The translations under genes and the position numbers were made by a program. Under the pieces are notes generated by a model, which saw only the letters and a list, made by a program, of their open reading frames with translations, was not told the origin of the DNA and ran no database searches. DNA of 64,000 nucleotides from Xanthomonas campestris pv. badrii (GTDB taxonomy: Bacteria; Pseudomonadota; Gammaproteobacteria; Xanthomonadales; Xanthomonadaceae), in the NCBI RefSeq assembly GCF_012848175.1, contig NZ_CP051651.1:3596001-3660000 (forward strand), in the 5' to 3' direction. Positions 26,197 to 36,389 of this stretch are shown here, piece by piece (position 1 is the stretch's first letter; every line of letters begins with the position of its first letter).

Positions 26197-28002
26197 ATGT
26201 CGTCCGATACGCCTGTCTTCACCCCAACCGCCAACCACCGAATCAGCCGGCGTCGTTTCGTGCAGGGCCTGGCCCTGGGCGGTGTTGCCGCCGCCGGCCT
26301 GTGGCGTGGCGATGCGCGCGCTGCTGGCGCGCTGGCCACGCCGGTGCTGCGCGGCAGCAGCCAGTCGCTGCAGATCGGCCAGCGGCCGGTCAATTTCACC
26401 GGGCGCACGCGCCCTGCCATCACCGTCAACCAGAGCCTGCCGGCGCCGATCCTGCGCTGGCGCGAGGGCGACACGGTCAGCGTGCGTGTGCGCAACACCC
26501 TGCCCGACCAACCCACCTCGCTGCATTGGCACGGACTTCTACTGCCGGCCAACATGGACGGCGTGCCGGGCATGAGCTTCGACGGCATCGCGCCGGGCCA
26601 GGAATACCACTACCGCTTCGTGCTGCGTCAATCCGGCACCTACTGGTACCACAGCCATTCCATGTTCCAGGAGCAGGCCGGCCTGTACGGCGCCATCGTG
26701 ATCGACCCGCTGGTACCGCCGCCGTATCGCCACGATCGCGAGCATGTGGTGCTGCTCTCGGACTGGACCGACCTGGACCCGGCCGCGCTGTTCCGCCGGC
26801 TCAAGCAGATGCCCGGCCACGACAACTACGCCCAGCGCACGGTGGGCGACTTCCTGCGCGATGCGCGCGAGGATGGCGTGCGGGCAACGCTGGCAGATCG
26901 CGGCATGTGGGGGCGCATGCGCATGACCCCGACCGACCTGTCGGACGTCAACGCCAACACCTACACCTACCTGCTCAACGGCGTGGCGCCGGCCGGCAAC
27001 TGGACCGGGTTGTTCGCGCCGGGCGAAAAGGTGTTGCTGCGTTTCATCAACGGCTCGTCGATGACCTACTTCGACATCCGCATCCCCGGCCTGCGCATGA
27101 CCGTGGTGGCTGCCGATGGCCAGTACGTGCATCCGGTCAGCGTGGACGAACTGCGGATTGCCGCGGCCGAGACTTTCGACGTGCTCGTCGAACCCATCGG
27201 CCAGGACGCCTTTACGCTATTTGCGCAGGACATGGGACGCACCGGCTATGCCTGCGGCACGCTGGCGGTGCGCAACGGCCTGCAGGCACCGATTCCGGCG
27301 CTGGACCCGCGCGCCATCCTGACCATGCAGGACATGGGGCATGGCGATGGGATGACGCACGCAGCTCATGCCATGCAGGCGGGCGATGCCATGCAAAGCG
27401 ACCCGCATGCAGCACACGCGATGCCGATGCCGATGCAGGCCCAGCATGCGCACAGCGCCACCACGGCATCGGACAAGACCCCCCATCATCCGGTCAGCGA
27501 AGACGGCAACCCGCTGATCGACATGCGCAGCAGTGCCACCGCGCCACGCCTGGACGACCCTGGCGTGGGCCTGCGCGACAACGGCCGTCGTGTGCTGCGC
27601 TACGGCGACCTGCACAGCCTGTTCGACGACCCGGATGGCCGCGACCCCGGGCGCGAGATCGAACTGCATCTGACCGGGCACATGGAAAAATTCGCCTGGT
27701 CGTTCGACGGCGTGGCGTTCGCCTCGGCCGAGCCCTTGCGGCTGCGCTACGGTGAGCGGCTACGCATCGTGCTGGTCAACGACACCATGATGCAGCATCC
27801 CATCCACCTGCACGGCATGTGGAGCGACCTGGAAGATGCCGATGGCAATTTCCAGGTCCGCAAGCACACCATCGACATGCCGCCGGGCACGCGCCGCAGT
27901 TATCGCGTCCGCGCCGATGCACTGGGCCGTTGGGCCTATCACTGCCATCTGCTGTACCACATGGAAGCAGGCATGATGCGCGAAGTGCGGGTGGAGGCAT
28001 GA
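26197..28002 (+). CDS. copA: Copper resistance multicopper oxidase CopA
   Basis: 601 residues from the ATG at 26197 with GGAGGT just upstream. Periplasmic multicopper oxidase thought to oxidise or bind Cu(I). A twin-arginine signal is visible (ISRRRFVQGLALGG, residues 16-29). Copper ligands: HWHG near 120, WYHSH near 165, HPIHLHG near 530 and HCHLLYHMEAGM near 585, giving type 1 and trinuclear sites. Residues ~385-430 are a Met/His-rich loop (MQDMGHGDGMTHAAHAM), typical of CopA. Its stop overlaps the copB start. Confidence 0.95.
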   Translation: MSSDTPVFTPTANHRISRRRFVQGLALGGVAAAGLWRGDARAAGALATPVLRGSSQSLQIGQRPVNFTGRTRPAITVNQSLPAPILRWREGDTVSVRVRNTLPDQPTSLHWHGLLLPANMDGVPGMSFDGIAPGQEYHYRFVLRQSGTYWYHSHSMFQEQAGLYGAIVIDPLVPPPYRHDREHVVLLSDWTDLDPAALFRRLKQMPGHDNYAQRTVGDFLRDAREDGVRATLADRGMWGRMRMTPTDLSDVNANTYTYLLNGVAPAGNWTGLFAPGEKVLLRFINGSSMTYFDIRIPGLRMTVVAADGQYVHPVSVDELRIAAAETFDVLVEPIGQDAFTLFAQDMGRTGYACGTLAVRNGLQAPIPALDPRAILTMQDMGHGDGMTHAAHAMQAGDAMQSDPHAAHAMPMPMQAQHAHSATTASDKTPHHPVSEDGNPLIDMRSSATAPRLDDPGVGLRDNGRRVLRYGDLHSLFDDPDGRDPGREIELHLTGHMEKFAWSFDGVAFASAEPLRLRYGERLRIVLVNDTMMQHPIHLHGMWSDLEDADGNFQVRKHTIDMPPGTRRSYRVRADALGRWAYHCHLLYHMEAGMMREVRVEA

Positions 28003-29168
28003 GCATGCTCGCGCTACGTCCGCTGGTGGTGGGCACCTGGTTGTTCAGCGCATCGCTGGCCGCGCAGGACCACCCGCATGATGCCCAGCACAGTCAGCCG
28101 GTAGAACACCACACTGCAGCGCAGATGGATCATTCGCAGATGTCGCATGCCGGCATGGACCATGGCGCCATGCATCACGCCGAGATGGAACACGGTGCGA
28201 TGGACGCGATGGGCAACGATTCCGCCGAGCAGACCGCTGTGCATCAGCAGGCAACCGAGCACACCGCCGCGACACAGGGAGCAACGAATCACGCAATGGA
28301 TCACGATGTGACGGATCACCGCGCACCGCAGCCTGCTCCGATGACCCACGACGCGATGCAGCACCGCTCGATCGCGCATGACGGCATGCAGCATCATTCG
28401 ATGGACCATCGTGCACACGCCGCGCCGATGCCCGCATCGCCGGTTGGTACAGCGCTGCCACGCGAACCGATTCCAGCACCGACTGCCGAAGAGATTGCCG
28501 CCGCCTTTGCGCCGCTGCAGGCACACGCGATGCACGGCGCAGGCATCAACCACTACATCCTGCTCGATCGCCTGGAAGCGATCGATACCGATCGCGGCAC
28601 TGGCCAGGACTGGGAGGCACGCGCCTGGATCGGCGGCGACATCGACCGCCTGTGGTTGCGCAGCGAGGGCGCGCGGGACAACGGCCGCAGCCAATCCGCG
28701 TCGCTCGAGGCCTTCTACGGTCACGCGATCTCGCCGTGGTGGGATCTGCTGGTCGGCGCACGCCAGGATCTTGCTCCGGGCGATCGCCGCAGCTGGGCCG
28801 CCGTTGGCGTACAGGGCCTGGCGCCCTACAAGTTCGAAACCGAAGCCACGCTGTACCTGGGCAATGGCGGCCGCGCTGCGCTGCGCCTGGAAGGCGAGTA
28901 CGACGTGCTGCTCACCAATCGGTTGATCCTGCAGCCACGCGTGGAAGCGGACGTCGCCCTCACCGACGATGACCGGCGTGGGATCGGCAGTGGCCTGGAA
29001 CAGGTGGAAGCCGGGGTACGGCTGCGCTATGAGTTCACCCGCCGCTTCGCGCCGTATATCGGCTGGGTGCATACCCGCAGCTTCGGCGATACCGCCCGAC
29101 GCGCCGCGCTGGAAGGCGAGCGCCCACGCGACAACCAGTTCGTTGCCGGCATCCGTCTCTGGTTCTGA
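27999..29168 (+). CDS. copB: Copper resistance outer-membrane protein CopB
   Basis: 389 residues; the ATG overlaps the copA stop (ATGA). A signal peptide (residues 1-22, ending SLAAQ) is followed by a Met/His-rich segment to about residue 145 with repeats such as MDHSQMSHAGMDHGAMHH, likely binding copper. Residues ~165-389 are the CopB beta-barrel domain (GINHYILLDRLEAID at its start; FAPYIGWVHTRSFGDTA near the end), finishing in aromatic RLWF as outer-membrane proteins do. It works with CopA to sequester or exclude copper. Confidence 0.94.
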   Translation: MSMLALRPLVVGTWLFSASLAAQDHPHDAQHSQPVEHHTAAQMDHSQMSHAGMDHGAMHHAEMEHGAMDAMGNDSAEQTAVHQQATEHTAATQGATNHAMDHDVTDHRAPQPAPMTHDAMQHRSIAHDGMQHHSMDHRAHAAPMPASPVGTALPREPIPAPTAEEIAAAFAPLQAHAMHGAGINHYILLDRLEAIDTDRGTGQDWEARAWIGGDIDRLWLRSEGARDNGRSQSASLEAFYGHAISPWWDLLVGARQDLAPGDRRSWAAVGVQGLAPYKFETEATLYLGNGGRAALRLEGEYDVLLTNRLILQPRVEADVALTDDDRRGIGSGLEQVEAGVRLRYEFTRRFAPYIGWVHTRSFGDTARRAALEGERPRDNQFVAGIRLWF

Positions 29169-29420
29169 CGCGCGGTGTACGGCTGCGTCATCGCGACGTT
29201 AATTGCACCGACCCCCGCTTGTTTCTGCAGGCAAGCGGGGCCGCAATCGATCGAGCGAGCTGGCAATCTGCCATGCAAGGTCATGCCCTGCATGCCACAC
29301 CCACCCACGCCCTGGTGCAACACGCTATTGCGCGCCGCAGACATGCCGCCCACCCGCGCCCCGCTAAACTGCCCGTCCTGCGCGCCTGTCCCGCGCACCC
29401 GATCAATCGAGGAAACCGCA

Positions 29421-29945
29421 ATGCCTTTGACCGACCTGCAACAGGTACCCGGCGCCAGCGCCGCCCCCGCCGAGACGCGTGGTTTCGTGTTCAACCACAC
29501 CATGCTGCGCGTCAAGGACGCCCAGCGTTCGCTGGATTTCTACACCCGCGTGCTCGGCTTCCGCCTGCTCGATGCCCGCCATTTCGCCGATGCGAAATTC
29601 AGCCTGTATTTTCTGGCGCTGGTGCCCGACACCACCGCCATTCCCGATCAGGATGACGAGCGGCGGCTGTGGATGGCCGGCATCCCCGGCGTGCTGGAAC
29701 TCACCCACAACCACGGCACCGAGACCCAGGACGGGCCGGTCTATCACGACGGCAACAGCGACCCGCGCGGCTTCGGTCATATTTGCGTCTCGGTGCCGGA
29801 CATCCACGCCGCCTGCGCACGCTTCGACAGCCTGGAAGTGCCCTATCAGAAGCGCCTGGAAGACGGCCGCATGAAGCACCTGGCCTTCATCAAGGACCCG
29901 GACGGCTACTGGGTGGAAATCATTTCCAATACCCCGTTGGCGTGA
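29421..29945 (+). CDS. gloA: Lactoylglutathione lyase (glyoxalase I)
   Basis: 174 residues, preceded by GAGGAAA. It converts the methylglyoxal-glutathione adduct to S-lactoylglutathione. Two VOC repeats are seen: FNHTMLRVKDAQRSLDFYT with metal ligand H26, then GVLELTHNHG (Glu ligand), GFGHICVSVPD (His) and DPDGYWVEI (Glu). The length and N-terminal extension before FNHTML fit the long form (about 170-185), commonly zinc-dependent, as opposed to the 135-residue E. coli form. Single gene. Confidence 0.92.
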   Translation: MPLTDLQQVPGASAAPAETRGFVFNHTMLRVKDAQRSLDFYTRVLGFRLLDARHFADAKFSLYFLALVPDTTAIPDQDDERRLWMAGIPGVLELTHNHGTETQDGPVYHDGNSDPRGFGHICVSVPDIHAACARFDSLEVPYQKRLEDGRMKHLAFIKDPDGYWVEIISNTPLA

Positions 29946-29951
29946 GGCCCG

Positions 29952-29982
29952 ACCTTGCACCCGGCAGGTCCGGGTGCAAGGT
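29952..29982. terminator. Bidirectional hairpin between gloA and a convergent gene
   Basis: Perfect 13-bp stem ACCTTGCACCCGG / CCGGGTGCAAGGT with a 5-nt loop, 7 bp after the gloA stop. No T-tract on either side, but its position between convergent genes fits a terminator. Confidence 0.6.
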
Positions 29983-30082
29983 ACAAGCCGGACCACCCAT
30001 TACGCGTGTGACGTGCCGGCCTTCAGAACGGACTTGTGTTATCGAGCGCCGAGCAATCCGTACCAACTGCCACTCATGCCGC

Positions 30083-31228
30083 TCAATTGGATGCAGCAAC
30101 GGCCGCTCTATCAGGGAACCACTGCGGCAGTTGCTCGGCAAGCTTGCCCGCGCACTCGTCGCTGTAGGCTTGTGCCACCTCTTTGACCAGCGCGTAGTCG
30201 TTTGCTTCCCATTCCTGGATAGACGCCGTGCGGGGAGTAGGACGGCATGCCAACGAATACGGACTGACATTTCGCTTGAAGAACCCGCTTGATGATTCCC
30301 CACCGATACTGACCTGATAGCGCAGCTCGTATGGGGTTTTATCGTCGCTCAGGCTTTGGTAAACCAGCCGCCACTCGGACATGAGCACCTGCAACGGAAA
30401 CCGGTCAATCGGCATCGCACCGGGATTGGACGTGAAATAGCGCTTCAGCTGCGCATTGATCGCGTCTCGCTGTATTGCATACCCAGGGTTGCCGATATTT
30501 TGTATCTCTTCACCCTTCAACTGGCGCTTGTCAAAGGTGAATCCACTCACCCTGCCAAAGATGGCTGCAGCCATCACATTTCCAACAACCTGCCCGGTGA
30601 TGACCGCGCCGGTATGACTACGACGGATCACGTGCAACATCTCATCGCCGGCCGGCTGACCATTGGAGCTGACGACCATGCGTGGTTGTAGCGGCAGCAG
30701 CAGGGCCCAATCTGCAGGAAGCGATGGCGCAGCTGCTCCATCAGGGATGGCCGTCGGCTGCGCAGCTACCACCACCGTCCCCGCCTCGGCCGCCGCTGCA
30801 TAGGCGGTTGCCGCGGAAAAATCTCCGCCCGCAAACGCAGGCACCACCGCAGTGGCCTCTGCGCTACGCGTCGGCGTGCAGAACGTGCCGGCGGCACGCA
30901 TCTGCGCTTCGTGGAAACCGATGCCGTTGGTCTGGTGCACCACCGCATCCTTGCCGTACTGCTCCACCAGCTTGGCGATCAATGCATCCGATGGCGACTG
31001 CTGCGCACAGACCTCGGCGGCAGCGATGCGCGACCAGGTGAATTGCAGTGCGGGGTCCCACCCCATCGCATCCTCGCCCACGAAGCCGTGGTCGTAGTGA
31101 TATGCATAGATGGCAGGATCGATCTCCTGCAGCGTCATTCCACCCTGGCCGGCATAGCCCGGCGGCACGTCCTGTGCAACGGCAAGCCCAGGCAGTGCCA
31201 ACAGCACCGCCGCGATACACGTCTTCAT
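30083..31228 (-). CDS. Exported protein of unknown function
   Basis: 381 residues with a signal peptide (MKTCIAAVLLALPGLAVA, cleavage before QD). I do not recognise a family. Visible features: six or so scattered Cys in the mature protein (VCAQQ, FCTPT, LACRPT, ECAG), a central Ala-rich linker (FSAATAYAAAAEAGTVVVA), then a C-terminal region with TGQVVGNVMAAAIFGRVSGF, probably beta-rich. The C-terminal half is less GC-rich than the N-terminal half. It converges on gloA. Periplasmic or outer-membrane location is likely. Confidence 0.6.
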   Translation of the reverse strand: MKTCIAAVLLALPGLAVAQDVPPGYAGQGGMTLQEIDPAIYAYHYDHGFVGEDAMGWDPALQFTWSRIAAAEVCAQQSPSDALIAKLVEQYGKDAVVHQTNGIGFHEAQMRAAGTFCTPTRSAEATAVVPAFAGGDFSAATAYAAAAEAGTVVVAAQPTAIPDGAAAPSLPADWALLLPLQPRMVVSSNGQPAGDEMLHVIRRSHTGAVITGQVVGNVMAAAIFGRVSGFTFDKRQLKGEEIQNIGNPGYAIQRDAINAQLKRYFTSNPGAMPIDRFPLQVLMSEWRLVYQSLSDDKTPYELRYQVSIGGESSSGFFKRNVSPYSLACRPTPRTASIQEWEANDYALVKEVAQAYSDECAGKLAEQLPQWFPDRAAVAASN

Positions 31229-31445
31229 GAATCCCCGTCCATATGGATGATGGCGATGCGCTGCATGTCCCCCATGCAGCGCATCGACGCGATGGTCATC
31301 AACTGCGCAGTGCCGTGATCAGCCGGGTAATGGCACCTCACCCGGCAGATCGGCCTGCCGGGATAGTGTGCGCGAGACCGCTGGCGATCGCAGTCGGGAC
31401 GGTCCCCACGCATGTGTGGGGGCGGCCCTTGCCCGACCTCAAGCA

Positions 31446-31919
31446 TCAGGCATGCAGGATCCCGCCAGCGCCGGGCTGCCAGTGACGCGGCGTGCGCAAG
31501 GCAGCGAGAATGCGGACCAGTTCGCGATAACTGTCGGCCAGTTGTGCGAACAGGCCCGCATCGCTGCAGCGGGTGTCGGCCACGTCGGAGTAGGCGCCGC
31601 GCCCCAGATCGATGAAGTAGTCCACGCTGAGCCGGCGCCGTTGCGCGAGCCCGGGAAACAGGCCTGCGATCAACAGACACCCATCACCGACATCGCGCAG
31701 CAGGTCTGCGCGCACGCTGCCCACCTGCTCCTGCGCATGCAGCCAGGCCAGCGCTTGGGTGCGTGACAGCAGATGCGCATCGCGCTGGAAGCGCAGCAGC
31801 ACGAAGACCAGATAGTGTTCGCGCGATTCGTCCAGCGGACGTGCAATCCGCTCGCCTGCTTCGCGCACCAACGCCTGCCACAGCTCGGCCGGCGCCCCCT
31901 GTTTGAAAGACTCGTGCAT
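31446..31919 (-). CDS. Conserved hypothetical protein
   Basis: 157 residues from the ATG giving MHESFKQGAPAELW, chosen because AGGAGG lies just upstream (minus strand, 31923-31928). No signal peptide or membrane segment; mostly helical with a SREHYLVFVLLRFQRD stretch, ALAWLHAQEQVG and an RRLSVDYFIDLGRGAYSDVA segment. I cannot name a family. Coding character (Leu/Ala/Arg helix periodicity, strong ribosome site) supports a real gene. Confidence 0.6.
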   Translation of the reverse strand: MHESFKQGAPAELWQALVREAGERIARPLDESREHYLVFVLLRFQRDAHLLSRTQALAWLHAQEQVGSVRADLLRDVGDGCLLIAGLFPGLAQRRRLSVDYFIDLGRGAYSDVADTRCSDAGLFAQLADSYRELVRILAALRTPRHWQPGAGGILHA

Positions 31920-32313
31920 ACGTCCTCCTGCGTGGTGGTGACCCTCGCAGAAAGGGTATGCATAAGCTGGGCCAAAGTGCTGGCAGCCTGGGCACCCGTC
32001 TGCCAATGCGACGCAAGTCGCCGGCAAGCGGTGCGCGGCGTTCCGCCAGCGCCTCTGGCAGGCGAAGAAAATCGATGCACGTGCGCTGCGCCATCAGCGC
32101 GGCGCCGTTGAGCCTTGGCTTCAACGATACTGGCGCGAAGCAAGACGCTCAGCCGCAACCTACTCGCTGTCTACATAGGCGCGCTCCGTTACACGCGCAC
32201 CTGGCAATCGAGCGATGCGCTCCATACCGGCGCCGGACGATGGTTCGGCATCCGGCCGCCGCGTGCTTCGCCCCGTATGCGGCCGATCCCAGTGCCTGGC
32301 CGCGTGCCGCTTG
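31920..32313. other. Spacer with no confident gene
   Basis: 394 bp between the hypothetical gene and the glmS stop. Frames exist on the minus strand but overlap each other, lack ribosome sites and show no family motifs. I see nothing I can name. Confidence 0.5.
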
Positions 32314-34143
32314 CTACTCCACCGTCACCGACTTGGCCAGGTTGCGCGGCTTGTCCACGTCGGTGCCGCGTGCCAGGGCGGTGTGGTAGGCCAACAGCTG
32401 CACCGGGATGGTGTGGATCACCGGCGACAGCACGCCGGCATGACGTGGTGTGCGGATCACGTGCACGCCTTCGGACTCGCTGAAATGGCTGTCCTGGTCG
32501 GCGAAAACGAACAATTCGCCGCCGCGCGCACGCACTTCCTGCATGTTGGATTTGACCTTCTCCAGCAGCCGGTCGTTCGGTGCGATCACCACTACCGGCA
32601 TGGCCGCATCCACCAGCGCCAACGGGCCGTGCTTCAACTCGCCTGCCGGATACGCTTCGGCGTGGATGTAGGAGATTTCCTTTAACTTGAGCGCGCCTTC
32701 CAGGGCGATCGGATAATGCAGGCCACGTCCCAGGAACAAGGCGTTCTCTTTCGGCGAGAACCGCTCGGCCCAGGCCATGATCTGCGGCTCCAGGTTCAAG
32801 GCATGCTGCACGCTGCCGGGCAGGAAGCGCAGCTGCTCCAGGTAATCGGCTTCTTCGCTGTCGCTGACGCGCCCGTGCAACTTGCCCAGCACCACAGTCA
32901 GCTGGAACAGCACCGCCAGCTGCGTGGTGAATGCTTTGGTCGATGCCACGCCGATCTCGGCACCGGCGCGCGTGTAGCACACCAGCTCGCTGGCGCGCGG
33001 GATCGCGCTCTCGGGCACGTTGCAGATCGATAGCGTGTGCAGATGCCCCAGCGATTTGGCGTACTTCAGCGCTTCCATCGTGTCCAGCGTTTCGCCGGAC
33101 TGGGAGATTGTGACGATCAGATGTTTGGGATTGGCATAGGCGGCGCGGTAACGGTACTCGCTGGCGATCTCCACGCTGCACGGCAGCCCGGCGATGGCTT
33201 CGATCCAGTAGCGCGCCGTCATGCCGGCGTAGTAACTGGTGCCGCAGGCCAGGATCTGCACGCCTTCTATGTCGCGAAGCACCGCTTCTGCATTGGCACC
33301 GAACAGCGATGCCGGGAAGCCATTCGCATCGATCGCGGCCTCGATGGTATCGGCCAGCGCGCGCGGCTGTTCGTGGATTTCCTTCTGCATGAAGTGGCGG
33401 AACGGGCCCAGTTCCAGCGAGGCCAGCGACACATCCGACAGATGCAGCGCGCGCTCGACCGGTGCGTTGTCGCCATCGAAGATGCGCACGCCATCGCGGC
33501 GCAGCTCGGCGGTGTCGCCCTCTTCCAGGAAGATCACCTGGCGGGTGGCCTGCACGATGGCCGAGACATCGGAAGCGACGAAGGTCTCGCCCTCGCCCAC
33601 GCCGATCAGCAACGGGCAGCCCATGCGTGCGCAAACGAAGCGTTCCGGCTCGGCCTGGCTCATCACCGCCAGCGCGTAGGCGCCGGTCAATTCCTTGACC
33701 GTGCGCTGCAGCGCGCCGAGCAGATCGCCGGCGTCGGCCAGATGGTGATGGATCAGATGCGCGATGACTTCGGTGTCGGTCTGCGACTCGAAGGCATAGC
33801 CGAGCGCGCGCAGCTTCTCACGCTGTTCTTCGTGGTTTTCGATGATGCCGTTGTGCACCAGCGCAATGCCGGCACTGATGTGCGGGTGCGCATTGGCTTC
33901 TGTCACGCCGCCATGCGTGGCCCAGCGGGTATGGCCGATGCCCAGCGTGGCGCCGAAGCGTTCGGCCTGTGCGGCCTGGGCCATTTCGGCCACCCGCCCG
34001 GTACGGCGCACCCGGCGCACGCCGTCGCCATCGAGCACCGCAATGCCGGAAGAGTCATAGCCGCGATATTCCAGCCGCTTGAGTCCTTCGATCAGGACCG
34101 GGACCACGTCGCGCCCGGCGATCGCTCCGACAATGCCGCACAT
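32314..34143 (-). CDS. glmS: Glucosamine-6-phosphate synthase
   Basis: 609 residues, the standard length. It makes glucosamine-6-phosphate from fructose-6-phosphate and glutamine, first step to UDP-GlcNAc. Residue C2 ([14 protein letters not shown]) is the glutaminase nucleophile; GHTRWATHG is the glutamine site. Two SIS sugar isomerase domains follow (residues ~280-420 and ~450-600; [45 protein letters not shown] shortened). The C-terminus [15 protein letters not shown] is the conserved tail lysine region. glmU lies about 8 kb away on the same strand. Confidence 0.97.
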   Translation of the reverse strand: MCGIVGAIAGRDVVPVLIEGLKRLEYRGYDSSGIAVLDGDGVRRVRRTGRVAEMAQAAQAERFGATLGIGHTRWATHGGVTEANAHPHISAGIALVHNGIIENHEEQREKLRALGYAFESQTDTEVIAHLIHHHLADAGDLLGALQRTVKELTGAYALAVMSQAEPERFVCARMGCPLLIGVGEGETFVASDVSAIVQATRQVIFLEEGDTAELRRDGVRIFDGDNAPVERALHLSDVSLASLELGPFRHFMQKEIHEQPRALADTIEAAIDANGFPASLFGANAEAVLRDIEGVQILACGTSYYAGMTARYWIEAIAGLPCSVEIASEYRYRAAYANPKHLIVTISQSGETLDTMEALKYAKSLGHLHTLSICNVPESAIPRASELVCYTRAGAEIGVASTKAFTTQLAVLFQLTVVLGKLHGRVSDSEEADYLEQLRFLPGSVQHALNLEPQIMAWAERFSPKENALFLGRGLHYPIALEGALKLKEISYIHAEAYPAGELKHGPLALVDAAMPVVVIAPNDRLLEKVKSNMQEVRARGGELFVFADQDSHFSESEGVHVIRTPRHAGVLSPVIHTIPVQLLAYHTALARGTDVDKPRNLAKSVTVE

Positions 34144-34181
34144 AGGGACAGCTCATTAGGAAAGAAGAGCGGCATTTTAGC

Positions 34182-34257
34182 GTGTCCGCTCTTGTCCACT
34201 GCATGACCGCGGCCGGACAGCGTGTCCGCCCAAGTGTCCGCGGACACTGCGGACACT
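34182..34257 (+). promoter_or_regulatory. Cluster of TGTCCG/CGGACA palindromes, probable activator sites
   Basis: GTGTCCGC at 34182-34189, CGGACA-GCG-TGTCCG at 34214-34228, a perfect 16-bp palindrome AGTGTCCGCGGACACT at 34233-34248, and GCGGACACT at 34249-34257. They end 44 bp before the -24 element of the sigma-54 promoter, a usual distance for enhancer sites, and a sigma-54 response regulator is encoded at the end of the operon. They also lie in the glmS leader region on the other strand. Confidence 0.7.
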
Positions 34258-34300
34258 CCCAGCTTCGCCAAAAATTCCAGCCATTTCAGTTACTTGGTAG

Positions 34301-34317
34301 TTGGCACGGCACCTGCT
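34301..34317 (+). promoter_or_regulatory. Sigma-54 promoter of the ABC transporter operon
   Basis: TTGGCACGGCACCTGCT against the consensus YTGGCACGRNNNTTGCW, one mismatch. The invariant GG (34303-34304) and GC (34315-34316) are separated by exactly 10 bp. Predicted transcript start is near 34328, 22 bp before the adaptor ATG. Confidence 0.8.
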
Positions 34318-34349
34318 TTGTCTCCGTGACGCCACCGAGCACGCCCTCC

Positions 34350-35621
34350 ATGATTCGTGACACCTCCGCCCAGGACCAGCTCATCCGCACACCCGCTCAC
34401 GCCGCGCCATGGCGCCGCTGGCTGTGGCCCGGCATCGCTACCGTGGCGGTGCTGGCCGGTATCGGTTGGGCGATCACCGCGTGGAGCGCCGGCAGCCGCT
34501 CCTTCGATGCCAGCCGGGTGCGCATTGCCACCGTCACCCAGGGCGACCTGGTGCGCGACATCGCCGCCGATGGCCGGGTGATCGCCGCCAACAGCCCGGT
34601 GCTGTACGCCATCTCCGCCGGCACCGTGACGCTGAGCGTGGTGGCCGGCGACGTGGTCAAGCAGGGCCAGGAGCTGGCGCGCATCGACAGCCCCGAGCTG
34701 CGCAGCAAGCTGGCACAGGAGCAGGCCACCCTGGCCGGGCTGGAAGCCGAATCCAGCCGCGCGGCCCTGGATGCCACGCTGGCGCGCGCCACTGCCAGCA
34801 AGCTCACCGACCAGGCCAAGATCGACAAGCAGGCCGCCGCGCGCGACCTGGAGCGTTACCAGCGCGGCTTTGATGGCGGCGCGGTGCCGCAGGTGGAACT
34901 GGCCAAGGCCCAGGACACCTTGAAGAAGACCGATATCGACCTGCAGCACGCCCAGCGCGATGCGGCATTGAAGAGCCAGGGTGCGGACCTGGATTCGCGC
35001 AACAAGCGCCTGCTGGCCGATCGCCAGCGCGCCGTGGTGGCCGAAGTGCAGCGCCAGGTGGACGCGCTCACCCTGCTGGCGCCGTTCGATGGCCAGGTCG
35101 GCCAGGTGCAGGCGGTGCAGCACACCCAGGTGGCCGCCAATGCGCCGATCCTGGGCGTGGTGGACCTGTCCAAGTTCGAGGTCGAGATCAAGGTGCCGGA
35201 AAGCTTCGCGCGCGATCTGGCGATCGGCATGCCGGCCCAGCTCACCAGCGGCGCCGGCGAACCGTTCCCCGGCGCCATCTCGGCGGTGTCGCCGGAGGTG
35301 GTCAACGGCGAAGTCACCGCACGCATCCGCTTCACCGACAAACAACCGCCCGGCCTGCGCCAGAGCCAGCGCATGAGCGCACGCGTGCTGCTGGATACGC
35401 GCCGCAACGTGCTCAAGGTCGAACGCGGGCCCTTCGTCGAGCAGTCCGGCGGCAGCTATGCCTACGTGATGGATGGCAACACCGCCGCGCGCCGCCCGGT
35501 CAAGCTCGGTGTCAGCAGCCTTGGCGAAGTGCAGGTGCTGTCCGGCCTGCAGGCGGGCGACCGCGTGGTGGTGTCCGGCGCAGACAACTTTGGCGACGCA
35601 CCGCGCGTCACCGTCCACTAA
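34350..35621 (+). CDS. MacA/HlyD-like periplasmic adaptor of an ABC exporter
   Basis: 423 residues from the ATG at 34350. One N-terminal membrane segment (residues ~22-44, WLWPGIATVAVLAGIGWAI), then an adaptor layout: beta-barrel/lipoyl halves (AISAGTVTLSVVAGDVVKQG and APFDGQVGQVQAVQHTQVA), a coiled-coil hairpin between (~residues 110-235), and a membrane-proximal domain to the end. The ABC ATPase and two permeases follow at 37 and 11 bp spacing and then 61 bp, so it is the first gene of the operon. It may link the permeases to an outer-membrane channel or sense cargo; no TolC gene is nearby. The sigma-54 promoter lies just upstream. Confidence 0.85.
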   Translation: MIRDTSAQDQLIRTPAHAAPWRRWLWPGIATVAVLAGIGWAITAWSAGSRSFDASRVRIATVTQGDLVRDIAADGRVIAANSPVLYAISAGTVTLSVVAGDVVKQGQELARIDSPELRSKLAQEQATLAGLEAESSRAALDATLARATASKLTDQAKIDKQAAARDLERYQRGFDGGAVPQVELAKAQDTLKKTDIDLQHAQRDAALKSQGADLDSRNKRLLADRQRAVVAEVQRQVDALTLLAPFDGQVGQVQAVQHTQVAANAPILGVVDLSKFEVEIKVPESFARDLAIGMPAQLTSGAGEPFPGAISAVSPEVVNGEVTARIRFTDKQPPGLRQSQRMSARVLLDTRRNVLKVERGPFVEQSGGSYAYVMDGNTAARRPVKLGVSSLGEVQVLSGLQAGDRVVVSGADNFGDAPRVTVH

Positions 35622-35658
35622 TCCTTTTCACTTCTCACTTTTCGCAAAGGAATCGGCA

Positions 35659-36378
<720 letters not shown>

Positions 36379-36389
36379 GGAGCCTGCCC

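Noticed and set aside
25356..27755. A 799-codon plus-strand open frame overlapping copL and copA in another frame
   Set aside because: CopL and CopA have clear metal-binding motifs in their own frames; this frame is Arg/Pro-rich noise.
34290..35618. A 442-codon minus-strand open frame opposite the adaptor gene
   Set aside because: The adaptor has a membrane segment, lipoyl halves and a sigma-54 promoter; the antisense frame has none.
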